A stretch of 15,473 nucleotides of DNA from JAJDIA01 sp031555145 (lineage in GTDB: Bacteria > Bacteroidota > Bacteroidia > Bacteroidales > Tannerellaceae). The translations under genes were made by a program, and so were the position numbers. Below are positions 7,252 to 14,963 of the stretch, one piece after another. Each line of letters starts with the position of its first letter. The first letter of the stretch is position 1. The DNA is taken from NCBI GenBank assembly GCA_031555145.1, contig JAVBUR010000068.1:1-15473 (forward strand), given 5' to 3'. The notes below the pieces were generated by a model that saw only the letters and a program-made list of their open reading frames with translations, was not told the DNA's origin and did not search any database.

Positions 7252-7911
7252 ATGTTGGTGAAAGATTTCATAACAAAAGAAATTCCGGTGTTAAAAAGCT
7301 TTGATACCGTTGAATATGCTTTGGCTTTAATGGATGACATGAAGCTGAAGCACCTGCCATTGCTAAAGGACAACCTGTATCACTGCCTGGTATCGGAGAA
7401 GGAACTGTTGGCTATGCCGGATGCGCTGTCGCCGGTTGGCGACGCAGTCGTATTCGCTCCGGCGGTAAAAGAGAACGGGCACCTGCATGAAGTGCTGACC
7501 CTCATGTCGCGCTACGGATTGACATTGCTCCCGGTCGTCTCCTCCACAGGGGTGTACCTGGGTGTTGTGACGCGCGACAAACTGGTGGATGTGTTGACGG
7601 GACTCTGCAACGCCGAAGCGGCGGGAAGCGTCATCGTGATCGAACTCTTGCCGCAAGACTATGCACTGTCGGAGATCGCCCGCATTGTGGAGTCGAACAA
7701 TGCCCATATCCTAAGCCTGTTTTCATCCCTCGACAAAGATACCGGCCGCCTGCATATCACGATCAAGTTAGACCTGGAAGACGCTTCACCGGTAATCCGC
7801 AGCTTCGAACGTTTCAACTATACCGTCCTGTATCATTTCATGGATAATGGAGCGGTAGACGACCTGTTGCAGCAACGCGTGAATGAGTTATTATATTATA
7901 TGAATATGTAA
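7252..7911 (+). CDS. CBS-domain pair protein with C-terminal ACT-like domain
   Basis: Probable small-molecule sensor of the AcuB-like type; no catalytic domain is visible. The 219 residues contain CBS 1 (about 1-55, starting LVKDFITKEIPVL, with ALMDDMKLKHLPLL), CBS 2 (about 65-118, with VLTLMSRYGLTLLPVV and GVVTRDKLVDVL), and an ACT-like beta-alpha fold (about 124-197, with SVIVIELLPQDYALSEIARIVE and LHITIKL). CBS pairs usually bind adenine nucleotides such as AMP, ATP, SAM or NAD-type ligands, and ACT domains often bind amino acids. It lies 28 bp upstream of nadK in the same direction and is probably co-transcribed, so a regulatory link to nucleotide or cofactor state is plausible but unproven. 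There is no signal peptide or membrane helix. Confidence 0.85.
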   Translation: MLVKDFITKEIPVLKSFDTVEYALALMDDMKLKHLPLLKDNLYHCLVSEKELLAMPDALSPVGDAVVFAPAVKENGHLHEVLTLMSRYGLTLLPVVSSTGVYLGVVTRDKLVDVLTGLCNAEAAGSVIVIELLPQDYALSEIARIVESNNAHILSLFSSLDKDTGRLHITIKLDLEDASPVIRSFERFNYTVLYHFMDNGAVDDLLQQRVNELLYYMNM

Positions 7912-7939
7912 AGCCGTCCGACGGCACCAGAAAGAACCT

Positions 7940-8815
7940 ATGAAGATTGGTATATTCGGAAGTGAATATCAAGAAGAAAAGCAAAGCCAGATCCGGCGCT
8001 TGTTTGAAAAGTTGACATCCTTTGGGGCTACGGTGTATGTGGATGCCTCCTTTCATGCCAGTTTATCTGCAACCATTCCTGATCTGCCCCCCATAGGCGG
8101 CCTGCTCGATGGGGATGAATTCGACCTCGACATCGCTTTGAGCGTAGGAGGCGACGGCACCTTCCTCCGAACAGCAGCACGCATCAACAGGCAGAACATC
8201 CCCATCCTGGGCATCAATACCGGACGGTTAGGATTCCTGGCCGACGTGAGCCGCCAGGAGATCGAAGACACGCTGGACGAACTGTTTAAGAACTACTACC
8301 GGATAGAAGAACGGACCCTGCTCAGGCTTAGCACGGAAGGCCAACTTTACCAGGAATATAACTATGCGCTGAATGAAGTAGCCATCCTCAAGCGCGATAC
8401 CTCTTCGATGATTATCCTGCATACGATGCTCGACGATGAATACCTGGCCTCTTACCAGGCTGACGGACTGGTGATAGCGACCCCGACCGGCAGTACAGCC
8501 TATTCAATGAGCGTGAACGGACCGGTGGTCGTACCGCAAAGCAACAGTATCGTACTGAGCCCCGTCGCTCCCCATTCACTGAATGTACGCCCGCTGGTCA
8601 TTCCCGACAATGCCGTTATTAAACTGAAGATCGAAAGCCGCAGCGACAGTTTCCTGATTGCACTCGACGGCCGATCGGAAGTATTCCCGGTCGACACCGA
8701 ACTCACCATCACAAAAGCCGACTACACCACGAAAGTAATCAAACGACATGGTCACACCTTCTACCAGACCCTGCGGGAGAAACTAATGTGGGGAGCCGAT
8801 CCGCGGATGAAATAA
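7940..8815 (+). CDS. nadK: NAD kinase
   Basis: Phosphorylates NAD to NADP, the only known route to NADP in most bacteria. The 291-residue length is normal. Motifs are GGDGT (70-74, catalytic D72), NTGRLGFL (93-100), NE (145-146, NAD ribose and nicotinamide contacts), DGLVIATPTGSTAYS (175-189), SPVAPHSLNVRPLV (207-220) and DGRSE (243-247). It follows the CBS-ACT gene by 28 bp. The stop codon TAA (8813-8815) is immediately followed by the reverse-strand stop of the DUF1080 gene, so there is no room for a conventional terminator after it. Confidence 0.97.
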   Translation: MKIGIFGSEYQEEKQSQIRRLFEKLTSFGATVYVDASFHASLSATIPDLPPIGGLLDGDEFDLDIALSVGGDGTFLRTAARINRQNIPILGINTGRLGFLADVSRQEIEDTLDELFKNYYRIEERTLLRLSTEGQLYQEYNYALNEVAILKRDTSSMIILHTMLDDEYLASYQADGLVIATPTGSTAYSMSVNGPVVVPQSNSIVLSPVAPHSLNVRPLVIPDNAVIKLKIESRSDSFLIALDGRSEVFPVDTELTITKADYTTKVIKRHGHTFYQTLREKLMWGADPRMK

Positions 8816-9550
8816 TCACTTCTTCTCCTGAGGCGGTTTGACGTTGCGTATCTTCATGTTACGGAACCAGATCGTAGCCTCGCCATGTTTCCCCTGCAGG
8901 CCGATATACCCTTTAGTCGGCAGCGAAGCAAACGGTTTGGGCAACCATGCAGGAATGGCACTACCATCGGGGTTCTCCGTACCGGATATCCACAGGCTCA
9001 TGTCCATATCGGTTACCTTCCTCCCATTCAGGATCACGGATATATGTTTTCCTACACAACGGACGCGCATATGGTTCCACTGCCCGGGCTTCTTCACGAT
9101 CTTGTCGGCCTTGGGACCGAGATGTCCAAAGATAGCACCACAGCGTTCATACGATTTGGCGTCGCTCCACTTGGCATAATGATCGTCGGCTATCTGAACC
9201 TCCACCGAATTAGGTATCCAGTCTTTCATATCCGTACAATAGATCACCACGCCACTATTGGTGCCGTTATCGTTCCTGAAGTCGATATCCAGTTCGAAGT
9301 TCTCAAATTCACGGGTCGTCCAGATCGCCTCATCTTTCGATGCAGATAAAATGCCCTCGTCTACTTTCCAGGCAGCAGTATCAAAATGGGCTTCCGACAG
9401 GTTCTCGCCGAAAAGAGGTTGCCAAATATTGAGGGTACTTTCCGGCACCTCCACTTCCTGCACTATTTCCTGTGCAGACAAAACACTTGTCAAAAAGCAA
9501 GACGTCATCAAGACGCCTACGAATCGTTTCATTTGTTGAACTGTTCTCAT
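8816..9550 (-). CDS. Secreted DUF1080 (3-keto-disaccharide hydrolase-like) protein
   Basis: Exported protein with a concanavalin/LamG-like DUF1080 fold. Some family members have been linked to 3-keto-glycoside cleavage, and most are uncharacterised. A Sec signal peptide is visible (MKRFVGVLMTSCFLTSVLSA, cut before QEIV), and the protein is most likely periplasmic. Domain hallmarks are W43-QPLFGENLS, DIDFRNDNGTNSGVVIY (about 89-105), NSVEVQI (about 114-120), GQWNHMRVRCVG (about 156-167) and GYIGLQGKHGEATIWFRNMKIR near the C-terminus. Two starts are possible: ATG at 9550 (244 aa) or ATG at 9532 (238 aa, giving the cleaner signal peptide starting MKRF). There is no Shine-Dalgarno to choose. It is divergent from susC, which could make it the enzymatic partner of that uptake pair, and convergent with nadK without a gap. 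Confidence 0.88.
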   Translation of the reverse strand: MRTVQQMKRFVGVLMTSCFLTSVLSAQEIVQEVEVPESTLNIWQPLFGENLSEAHFDTAAWKVDEGILSASKDEAIWTTREFENFELDIDFRNDNGTNSGVVIYCTDMKDWIPNSVEVQIADDHYAKWSDAKSYERCGAIFGHLGPKADKIVKKPGQWNHMRVRCVGKHISVILNGRKVTDMDMSLWISGTENPDGSAIPAWLPKPFASLPTKGYIGLQGKHGEATIWFRNMKIRNVKPPQEKK

Positions 9551-9575
9551 GTTTACTGTATTGGATATGATTAGC

Positions 9576-9583
9576 CAAATATA
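9576..9583 (-). promoter_or_regulatory. Candidate -7 promoter element for the DUF1080 gene
   Basis: The minus strand reads TATATTTG, an exact TAnnTTTG match, 26 bp upstream of the 9550 start codon. The -33 region is not recognisable, which may mean an activator is used. Confidence 0.5.
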
Positions 9584-9648
9584 TCCATTCTGCCGCCAGG
9601 ATATCCCTCTTTATAGATTATTAAGGATTAAAAACAGCACCAGATGTT

Positions 9649-9687
9649 AAAACGTAAGAAGCCCCCACTATATCAATTCAACGTTTT
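9649..9687. promoter_or_regulatory. Inverted repeat between the divergent DUF1080 and susC promoters
   Basis: AAAACGT (9649-9655) and ACGTTTT (9681-9687) form a 7-bp inverted repeat separated by 25 bp, in the 162 bp between the two promoter elements. It could be an operator for a regulator of both genes. The arms are short and AT-rich, so chance is a real alternative. Confidence 0.25.
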
Positions 9688-9723
9688 TTGTCATATTTTA
9701 TCGAAATAATGTTACAAATAAGC

Positions 9724-9753
9724 ATTGGTATGTAATTTATTTTCGTAGTTTTG
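9724..9753 (+). promoter_or_regulatory. Bacteroidetes-type promoter of susCD
   Basis: ATTG (9724-9727), then 18 bp, then TAGTTTTG (9746-9753), which matches TAnnTTTG exactly with a near-consensus -33 element. Transcription would start near 9760, leaving an unusually long 5' leader of about 365 nt before the susC ATG. No better match lies closer to susC. Confidence 0.65.
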
Positions 9754-9803
9754 CCTCCAGTTCTTAAGATAGGTCAAAAGGAAGGCAGGATTAAGGGATA
9801 GAT

Positions 9804-9826
9804 TTTATGCATTTATGTTGCATAAA
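9804..9826 (+). other. Small hairpin in the susC leader
   Basis: TTTATGC (9804-9810) pairs with GCATAAA (9820-9826) around a 9-nt loop, just upstream of the first leader repeat. The stem is AT-rich and not followed by a T run, so it is not a terminator. Confidence 0.35.
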
Positions 9827-9829
9827 TTA

Positions 9830-9969
9830 ACAAATTGGCCTGATAGGATGTATTGAGAAGCGGAAATAGTTGTATGGCTTTTATCATTACGATTTGAACA
9901 GTGTGAACGGCCAACTGAGTAAGAGTAAAAACTATATACATTTATTAATGTTAAATAAAAAGAGTGTCT
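9830..9969 (+). repeat. susC leader repeat, copy 1
   Basis: Imperfect tandem copy of the segment directly upstream of susC. Blocks shared with copy 2, in order, include CCTGA(T/C)AGG, GATGTATTGAGA, TGGCTTTTATCAT, GTAAAAACTA, ATGTTAAA and AAAAAGAGTGTCT. In copy 1 the segment ends in TTTGCG where copy 2 has the susC start ATGAAA, so the start codon is absent. Copy 1 is about 10 bp shorter than copy 2, mainly in the A-rich part before GTAAAAACTA. Confidence 0.85.
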
Positions 9970-10037
9970 TTGCGACAATTCAACCTGACAGGGATGTATT
10001 GAGATGCAGAAATGGTTGTGTGGCTTTTATCATGTAA
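9948..10037 (+). CDS. Possible 29-codon leader ORF spanning the two repeats
   Basis: ATG at 9948 opens a 29-codon frame that begins MLNKKSV in copy 1, runs through the junction and ends at TAA in copy 2. The second copy has an equivalent frame with the same first seven residues (10103-10141). The peptide has several Arg and two Cys but no recognised domain. Shared residues may simply reflect the shared DNA, and no Shine-Dalgarno is seen, so coding is unproven. Confidence 0.2.
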   Translation: MLNKKSVFATIQPDRDVLRCRNGCVAFIM

Positions 10038-10124
10038 TCTGGAACAGCGCGAAGGACCAACAACGTAAAAATAAAAGTAAAAACTAAATACAATTTTTTT
10101 AAATGTTAAACAAAAAGAGTGTCT
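9975..10124 (+). repeat. susC leader repeat, copy 2 (contiguous with the susC start)
   Basis: Second copy of the tandem leader segment, ending at the base before the susC ATG. A possible RNA stem, GTTGT-TGG (10015-10023 with one bulged G) with CCAACAAC (10057-10064), encloses the conserved CTTTTATCAT loop. Copy 1 can form a weaker version (9868-9872 with 9912-9916). The last 20 bp are A-rich with AAAAAGAG, which probably serves as the translation initiation region in place of a Shine-Dalgarno. Confidence 0.85.
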
Positions 10125-10141
10125 ATGAAAAGTTTGACTAA
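10103..10141 (+). CDS. Possible 12-codon leader ORF overlapping the susC start
   Basis: ATG at 10103 starts MLNKKSVYEKFD and stops at TAA 10139-10141, in a different frame from susC, ending 17 bp inside the susC coding region. If translated it could couple or attenuate susC initiation. The only support is that copy 1 of the repeat keeps the same ATG and first seven codons. Confidence 0.2.
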   Translation: MLNKKSVYEKFD

Positions 10142-13100
10142 TGTTTTGTTGTGCTTACTTGTAAGCATTGGACTTGCGACCGCTCAAACAACGAAAGTGA
10201 CAGGTACTGTTACTTCCGCTGAAGATGGCGAGCCGGTGATCGGAGCTGCCGTTATGGTGAAAGGGACCACCGTAGGAACTGTTACTTCCATTGATGGAAC
10301 GTTTTCAATAGATGTGCCGCAGAGTGGAAAAACGCTGTTGATATCGTACATCGGTATGCTTACGCAGGAAGTAGCTGTAGCGCCTATTGTCAAGGTTGTG
10401 ATGCAAACCGACTCCCAAAATCTGGATGAAGTGGTGGTAACTGCCTTAGGGCTTACCCGCGAAAAAAAATCACTGGGTTATGCCGTTTCCGAAGTAAAAT
10501 CGGAAGAATTGACAAAGGCCGGCCAGATCAGTGTCACAGGCTCCTTGTCCGGTAAAATGGCGGGGGTTCAGGTAAACCAGTTTGGGGGTACCGTAGGAGC
10601 TTCTTCCCGTATTTCCGTACGTGGTAACTCTTCTTTATCTTCTGATCAGCAACCGATGATTGTGGTCGATGGTATACCCATCTCCAACGACACACAGCGT
10701 ACAGGGGATAACACCTATGGCGGTACCGACTACGGTTCCGGTCTGAACGACATTAACCCGGAAGACATTGAGTCTATCACGGTATTAAAGGGGGGATCTG
10801 CTGCCCTTTACGGTATGCGTGCCGGTAATGGTGTGATCCTGATCACCACCAAATCCGGTAAAAAAGCCAAAGGTGTAACCATTTCGTATGATGGCAACTT
10901 CACGGTCGATCGCGTTGCAACCATGCCCCGCTTGCAAAACAGATATGGACAGGGTTACGATGGAGACGAGTATCACTACAGCATCTACAATGATGGCGAA
11001 AACTATCAGGACTATGCCGTAAACAGTTCATTCTCTTACCTGGACAGCAACAATGGGGTCAATGACTTCTACGATGAATCCTGGGGACCACGTTTGGATA
11101 TCGGCTTGAAGATACCGCAATACGACAGCCCGCTCAATAGCGATGGCACACGCCAAGCCACTCCCTGGGTATCCCATAAGAACAACATAAAGGATTTCTT
11201 CCAGACAGGTTATTCCATGAGCCACACCGTATCCGTACTGTCGCAGTCTGAAAAATCCAGCACACGTGCTTCCCTCTCCTACCGTAACCAGGCCGGTACT
11301 GTGCCCAACACCGATCAGACACGATACGGCGGACAGTTCAATACCGACATCGCCCTGAACAAATACGTGAAATTTGACCTGAGTGCCAACTACACACGTA
11401 CTGAAAGCGATAACCTGCTCGGCCAGGGATACGGCGCCAACAACCCGATCAACGGTTTGATGATCTGGTCAGGACGCCAAATCGATATGAAAACGTTAAA
11501 GGCCAATTGGGACCAAAGAGACCCCAACACCGGCGAGTACACCTATTACAACTGGAACTCGAACTATCACATGAATCCTTACTTCATTGTGAACAAGAAT
11601 ACCAACAGTTACCAACGTGACCGTATTTTCGCCAAATCGTCTCTCTACTACCAACCGTTCGAATTCCTGAAATTCGAAGGCCGTATGGGTGTGGACTATT
11701 ATAGCACAGATGCGTTGGAACGTATCTATTACGATACGGAAACACCGAACGGTTCGTTCCTGGAAACATTGAATAAGAACACGGATTTCAATGCCGACTT
11801 CATCGCCTCGTTCAACAAGGTTTTCGGCGATTTCAACATCTCCGCCATCGCCGGTGCGAACTACCGTGATGTACAATGGCAGGAGAATGAGATGGGAGCC
11901 AATGAATTGACGGTAAAAGGTGTTTACACCATGGCCAATAAGATGGGCGACGCCATTGCCAATATGGACCATAGCCACATCCGCTCCAACTCCGTGTATG
12001 CTTCCGGTTCTATCGGATGGAAGAGTCAGTTATATATGGACGTCAGTGCACGTAACGACTGGAGTTCCACCATCAAAGACGCATTCTTCTATCCGTCAGT
12101 GAGCCTCAGCTGGATTCCTACCGAAACGTTCGATTGGTTGAAAGGCGACGTATTGTCTTTCCTGAAACTGCGTGGAGGTTGGGCTGAAATCGGAGCGGCT
12201 ACGTCTGCCTACCGGAATCGTTATTATCATTATGCATATGATGATCCTGTTTCTTTCAGAGGTGTGGCACTGATGTATAAGACAACGACCATGCCTAAAA
12301 CAGACTTGCGCCCGGAAAGCATACAGACCTGGGAAATCGGCGTCGACGCCGGATTCCTGAATGACCGTTTACATGCAGACATTGCCTACTACCAGAAGAA
12401 GACCACCGATCAGATCATGTCTGTCCGCACATCGAACGTAGTTGGTTACACCTTTATGTTGATTAATGCCGGTGAAATATCCAACAAGGGTATTGAAGTT
12501 CAGTTACGTGGCGATATCCTTCAAAGCAAGACCGGCCTCAACTGGTCAAGCACGGTCAACTTCTCCAAAGACAAGAGTAAGATCATCTCCTTGCAGCCTC
12601 CTTATATCAACACCTATTCATTAGGATGGACCTGGGGAGTAGACAACCAGGCCAGAGTAGGCGAAGAATGGGGTGCACTCGTAACAACCGGCTATGCCCG
12701 CCTGGGTGATGGCGACGGCTATGAAGGCCCGTTAAAGGGAGCTATCAAGGTGACGGAAGAAGGCTTGATCGCAACGAAAGCCAGTAAGGTGATTGGACAC
12801 GTAACGCCCGACTTCCTGGCCGGTTGGAGAAACGACTTCACCTACAAAAACTTCCTGTTCGGTTTCTTATTGGATCTGCGTATCGGTGGCGACATCTGGT
12901 CGCAATCCATGAGCCATGCCTATACGGCAGGTACAGCTGAATACACGATAGAGAATGGTATCCGCGAACGCGCTATCGTGGCAGGAAAAGACATCATGAC
13001 AAATGAAAAATTTGTGATGGAGGATGAAAATGGCAACTGGGTAACCAACACCATTGAAACAGATGCCCAAACCTGGTTCAACGATGGCGGCGTAGACGAA

Positions 13101-13376
13101 ATGTACGTCTTCGACGGTTCATTCCTGAAACTGCGCGAAGCCTATATAACCTACAACGTGCCCAAATCATTCTTGGCCAAATCGAAATATTTCAGTCAGG
13201 CTACCGTCTCACTGATCGGCTCGAACCTCGCCCTGTTGTGGGTACACAAAACGAATACCTTGCGTTTAGATCCCGAAACGGGTGGGGTATCCAGTGATAC
13301 CCGAGGTGTCGGTTTCGAACAAGCCTCTGTTCCTTCTTCACGTAGCATTGGTGTTAAGCTTGGTCTTACTTTTTAA
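10125..13376 (+). CDS. SusC/RagA family TonB-dependent outer-membrane transporter
   Basis: Outer-membrane beta-barrel that imports a glycan or other nutrient using TonB energy, working with the SusD-like lipoprotein encoded next. The 1083 residues comprise a signal peptide (1-21, ending LATAQ), an N-terminal carboxypeptidase-regulatory-like domain (about 25-95), the TonB-box region DEVVVTALG (101-109), a plug domain (about 113-240, with GKMAGVQVNQFGG, RISVRGNSS and PMIVVDGIPI), and a long barrel ending in the terminal aromatic residue (GVKLGLTF). I start at ATG 10125. A GTG six bases earlier would add two residues before the signal peptide and is less likely. The transcript has a long duplicated leader. 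Substrate cannot be told from sequence. The energising ExbB-ExbD-TonB set encoded in this window is a possible partner. Confidence 0.96.
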   Translation: MKSLTNVLLCLLVSIGLATAQTTKVTGTVTSAEDGEPVIGAAVMVKGTTVGTVTSIDGTFSIDVPQSGKTLLISYIGMLTQEVAVAPIVKVVMQTDSQNLDEVVVTALGLTREKKSLGYAVSEVKSEELTKAGQISVTGSLSGKMAGVQVNQFGGTVGASSRISVRGNSSLSSDQQPMIVVDGIPISNDTQRTGDNTYGGTDYGSGLNDINPEDIESITVLKGGSAALYGMRAGNGVILITTKSGKKAKGVTISYDGNFTVDRVATMPRLQNRYGQGYDGDEYHYSIYNDGENYQDYAVNSSFSYLDSNNGVNDFYDESWGPRLDIGLKIPQYDSPLNSDGTRQATPWVSHKNNIKDFFQTGYSMSHTVSVLSQSEKSSTRASLSYRNQAGTVPNTDQTRYGGQFNTDIALNKYVKFDLSANYTRTESDNLLGQGYGANNPINGLMIWSGRQIDMKTLKANWDQRDPNTGEYTYYNWNSNYHMNPYFIVNKNTNSYQRDRIFAKSSLYYQPFEFLKFEGRMGVDYYSTDALERIYYDTETPNGSFLETLNKNTDFNADFIASFNKVFGDFNISAIAGANYRDVQWQENEMGANELTVKGVYTMANKMGDAIANMDHSHIRSNSVYASGSIGWKSQLYMDVSARNDWSSTIKDAFFYPSVSLSWIPTETFDWLKGDVLSFLKLRGGWAEIGAATSAYRNRYYHYAYDDPVSFRGVALMYKTTTMPKTDLRPESIQTWEIGVDAGFLNDRLHADIAYYQKKTTDQIMSVRTSNVVGYTFMLINAGEISNKGIEVQLRGDILQSKTGLNWSSTVNFSKDKSKIISLQPPYINTYSLGWTWGVDNQARVGEEWGALVTTGYARLGDGDGYEGPLKGAIKVTEEGLIATKASKVIGHVTPDFLAGWRNDFTYKNFLFGFLLDLRIGGDIWSQSMSHAYTAGTAEYTIENGIRERAIVAGKDIMTNEKFVMEDENGNWVTNTIETDAQTWFNDGGVDEMYVFDGSFLKLREAYITYNVPKSFLAKSKYFSQATVSLIGSNLALLWVHKTNTLRLDPETGGVSSDTRGVGFEQASVPSSRSIGVKLGLTF

Positions 13377-13395
13377 TCATTAAGAGAGTTATCAT

Positions 13396-14853
13396 ATGAA
13401 AAATATATTTAAACTTTGGACGGCGTGCGTTGCCGCCATCTTACTGACTGGCTGCACCGGTTCATTTGACGAAGTCAACACAGACCCGGATGCATTTGAA
13501 GAAGTGCCCCCTACCAATATACTGGCCTACGTGCTGCAACGCTCGGCCCAAACGTTTGGAGGCGACATGGACGGATATGGCACCTTTAGTGGCTATATCG
13601 TAAAGATACAGTACCTCGATTATATGGGTGGATTAATTCCCTCCAACAATACCTACGGAAACCGCTGGGCGCTTTGCTACACGAACAATTCCCAAATCAA
13701 GAGCCTGCTGGCAAGTACAGAAGAAGACGCGGAATATTATAAAAACATCCGTAGCGTTGTCCGCATCTGGAGAAACTATATGTGGTTATTCCTGCTCGAT
13801 TCATGGGGAGATATTCCTTATTCCGAAGCACTGAAAGCCGAAGAAGGAGTATTGAGTGTGAAGTACGACAAACAGGAAAACGTGTATCCGGCTGTATTGG
13901 CTGACCTGAAAGTCATTGCCGATGAGTTGGCAGCAGGTTTCGGACCGGCCGACCTCGGTGACGGCGACTTCATCTACGACGGCGATATGGAAAAATGGCA
14001 ACGGTTCTGTAATTCACTCCGTATGCGTATTGCCATGCGTATCTCCGGCGTATCTCCTGAATTAGCCAAGAGTACCATCGAAGAGATCTGTGCTAATCCG
14101 ACCAAGTATCCAATCTGCGAAACAAATGACGACAACTGCTATCTGTGGTGGCCGGGAACAGCGCCGAACTTCGAACGTTGGTATAACGACATGCGTAGCC
14201 GCGACGACTTTGGTGTATCCGATATCCTGATCGACCACTTGAAAGACATGCAGGATCCTCGTTTGAAAACGATTGCCAAACCCGCCAAAAGTGACGGCCA
14301 ATACCGTGGTTTCCAGAACGGCCCGGCTTCTAAGCCGATATTGAATACCATCTCACGTGTCGGAACAATGTATCGGGAAGACCCCGCTGGTTTTACTCCT
14401 TTCCTGAAATCCTGCGAAAACTATTTCATCATTGCCGAAGCGGCCATGAAGGGATGGAACGTTGGCATGTCGGCCGAAGAGGCTTATGAAATCGCGGTAG
14501 TTCTTTCGATGGAAGATAACGGCATCTCAGCAGACGAAACTGAAGCCTATCTGGCCGGTAAAGGGAAGTGGGACAACACCACCGAACGTATCTGGTGGGA
14601 AGCCTGGATCGCCCTCTTCAAAGAGAACTGGGAAACCTGGTGCTTATACCGTAGAACGGGTATTCCTTCCACAAACTATCCGGCTATCAAGTCCATCTAC
14701 GGTAGCGCCCATAATGATCAACCGTTCCGCCTGCCGTATCCGCAGAACCAATATGATTATAACGGCGAGAACCTGACTCCTATATTGGACGGTATCAAGG
14801 ATTATTGCTGGGGAAAACAACTGTGGTGGGATAAACGCACCGGCGTATATTGA
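13396..14853 (+). CDS. SusD/RagB-like nutrient-binding lipoprotein (SusD-like_2 type)
   Basis: Surface lipoprotein that caps the SusC barrel and captures substrate. It has 485 residues, starting with a lipoprotein signal MKNIFKLWTACVAAILLTGC; the lipidated Cys is C20. The mature N-terminus continues FDEVNTDPDAFEEVPPTN, typical of the SusD-like_2 family. The helical TPR-like core includes the RNYMWLFLLDSWGDIPYSEAL segment (about 126-146), a hallmark of SusD proteins. C-terminal features are ENYFIIAEAAMKGW and ERIWWEAWIALFKENWETWCLYRRTG. The many Trp and Tyr residues fit carbohydrate or peptide contacts. It lies 19 bp after susC and is followed by a strong terminator, so susC-susD is a two-gene unit. 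Confidence 0.95.
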   Translation: MKNIFKLWTACVAAILLTGCTGSFDEVNTDPDAFEEVPPTNILAYVLQRSAQTFGGDMDGYGTFSGYIVKIQYLDYMGGLIPSNNTYGNRWALCYTNNSQIKSLLASTEEDAEYYKNIRSVVRIWRNYMWLFLLDSWGDIPYSEALKAEEGVLSVKYDKQENVYPAVLADLKVIADELAAGFGPADLGDGDFIYDGDMEKWQRFCNSLRMRIAMRISGVSPELAKSTIEEICANPTKYPICETNDDNCYLWWPGTAPNFERWYNDMRSRDDFGVSDILIDHLKDMQDPRLKTIAKPAKSDGQYRGFQNGPASKPILNTISRVGTMYREDPAGFTPFLKSCENYFIIAEAAMKGWNVGMSAEEAYEIAVVLSMEDNGISADETEAYLAGKGKWDNTTERIWWEAWIALFKENWETWCLYRRTGIPSTNYPAIKSIYGSAHNDQPFRLPYPQNQYDYNGENLTPILDGIKDYCWGKQLWWDKRTGVY

Positions 14854-14868
14854 TCCCTATCTCATACC

Positions 14869-14914
14869 AACTAAAAAGGAGTTGCTTCGTTCGCGCAGCA
14901 ACTCCTTTTTAGTT
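14869..14914 (+). terminator. Strong hairpin terminator after susD (probably bidirectional)
   Basis: AACTAAAAAGGAGTTGCT (14869-14886) pairs perfectly over 18 bp with 14897-14914 around a 10-nt loop. The arms carry an A5 run on the left and a T5 run on the right, the layout of a rho-independent terminator working on both strands. It lies 15 bp after the susD stop. Confidence 0.92.
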
Positions 14915-14963
14915 AGCCTAAAGACAATCCTCTTTCATATCTGTCCGTATTTGAAGATAAATT

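Noticed and set aside
9551..10124. Invertible promoter controlling susC
   Set aside because: Such switches need longer inverted repeats flanking a promoter and usually a nearby recombinase. Here the long repeats are direct, not inverted, and no recombinase gene is in the window.
13377..13395. Separate promoter for susD
   Set aside because: The 19-bp gap holds no TAnnTTTG element, and the spacing fits co-transcription with susC.
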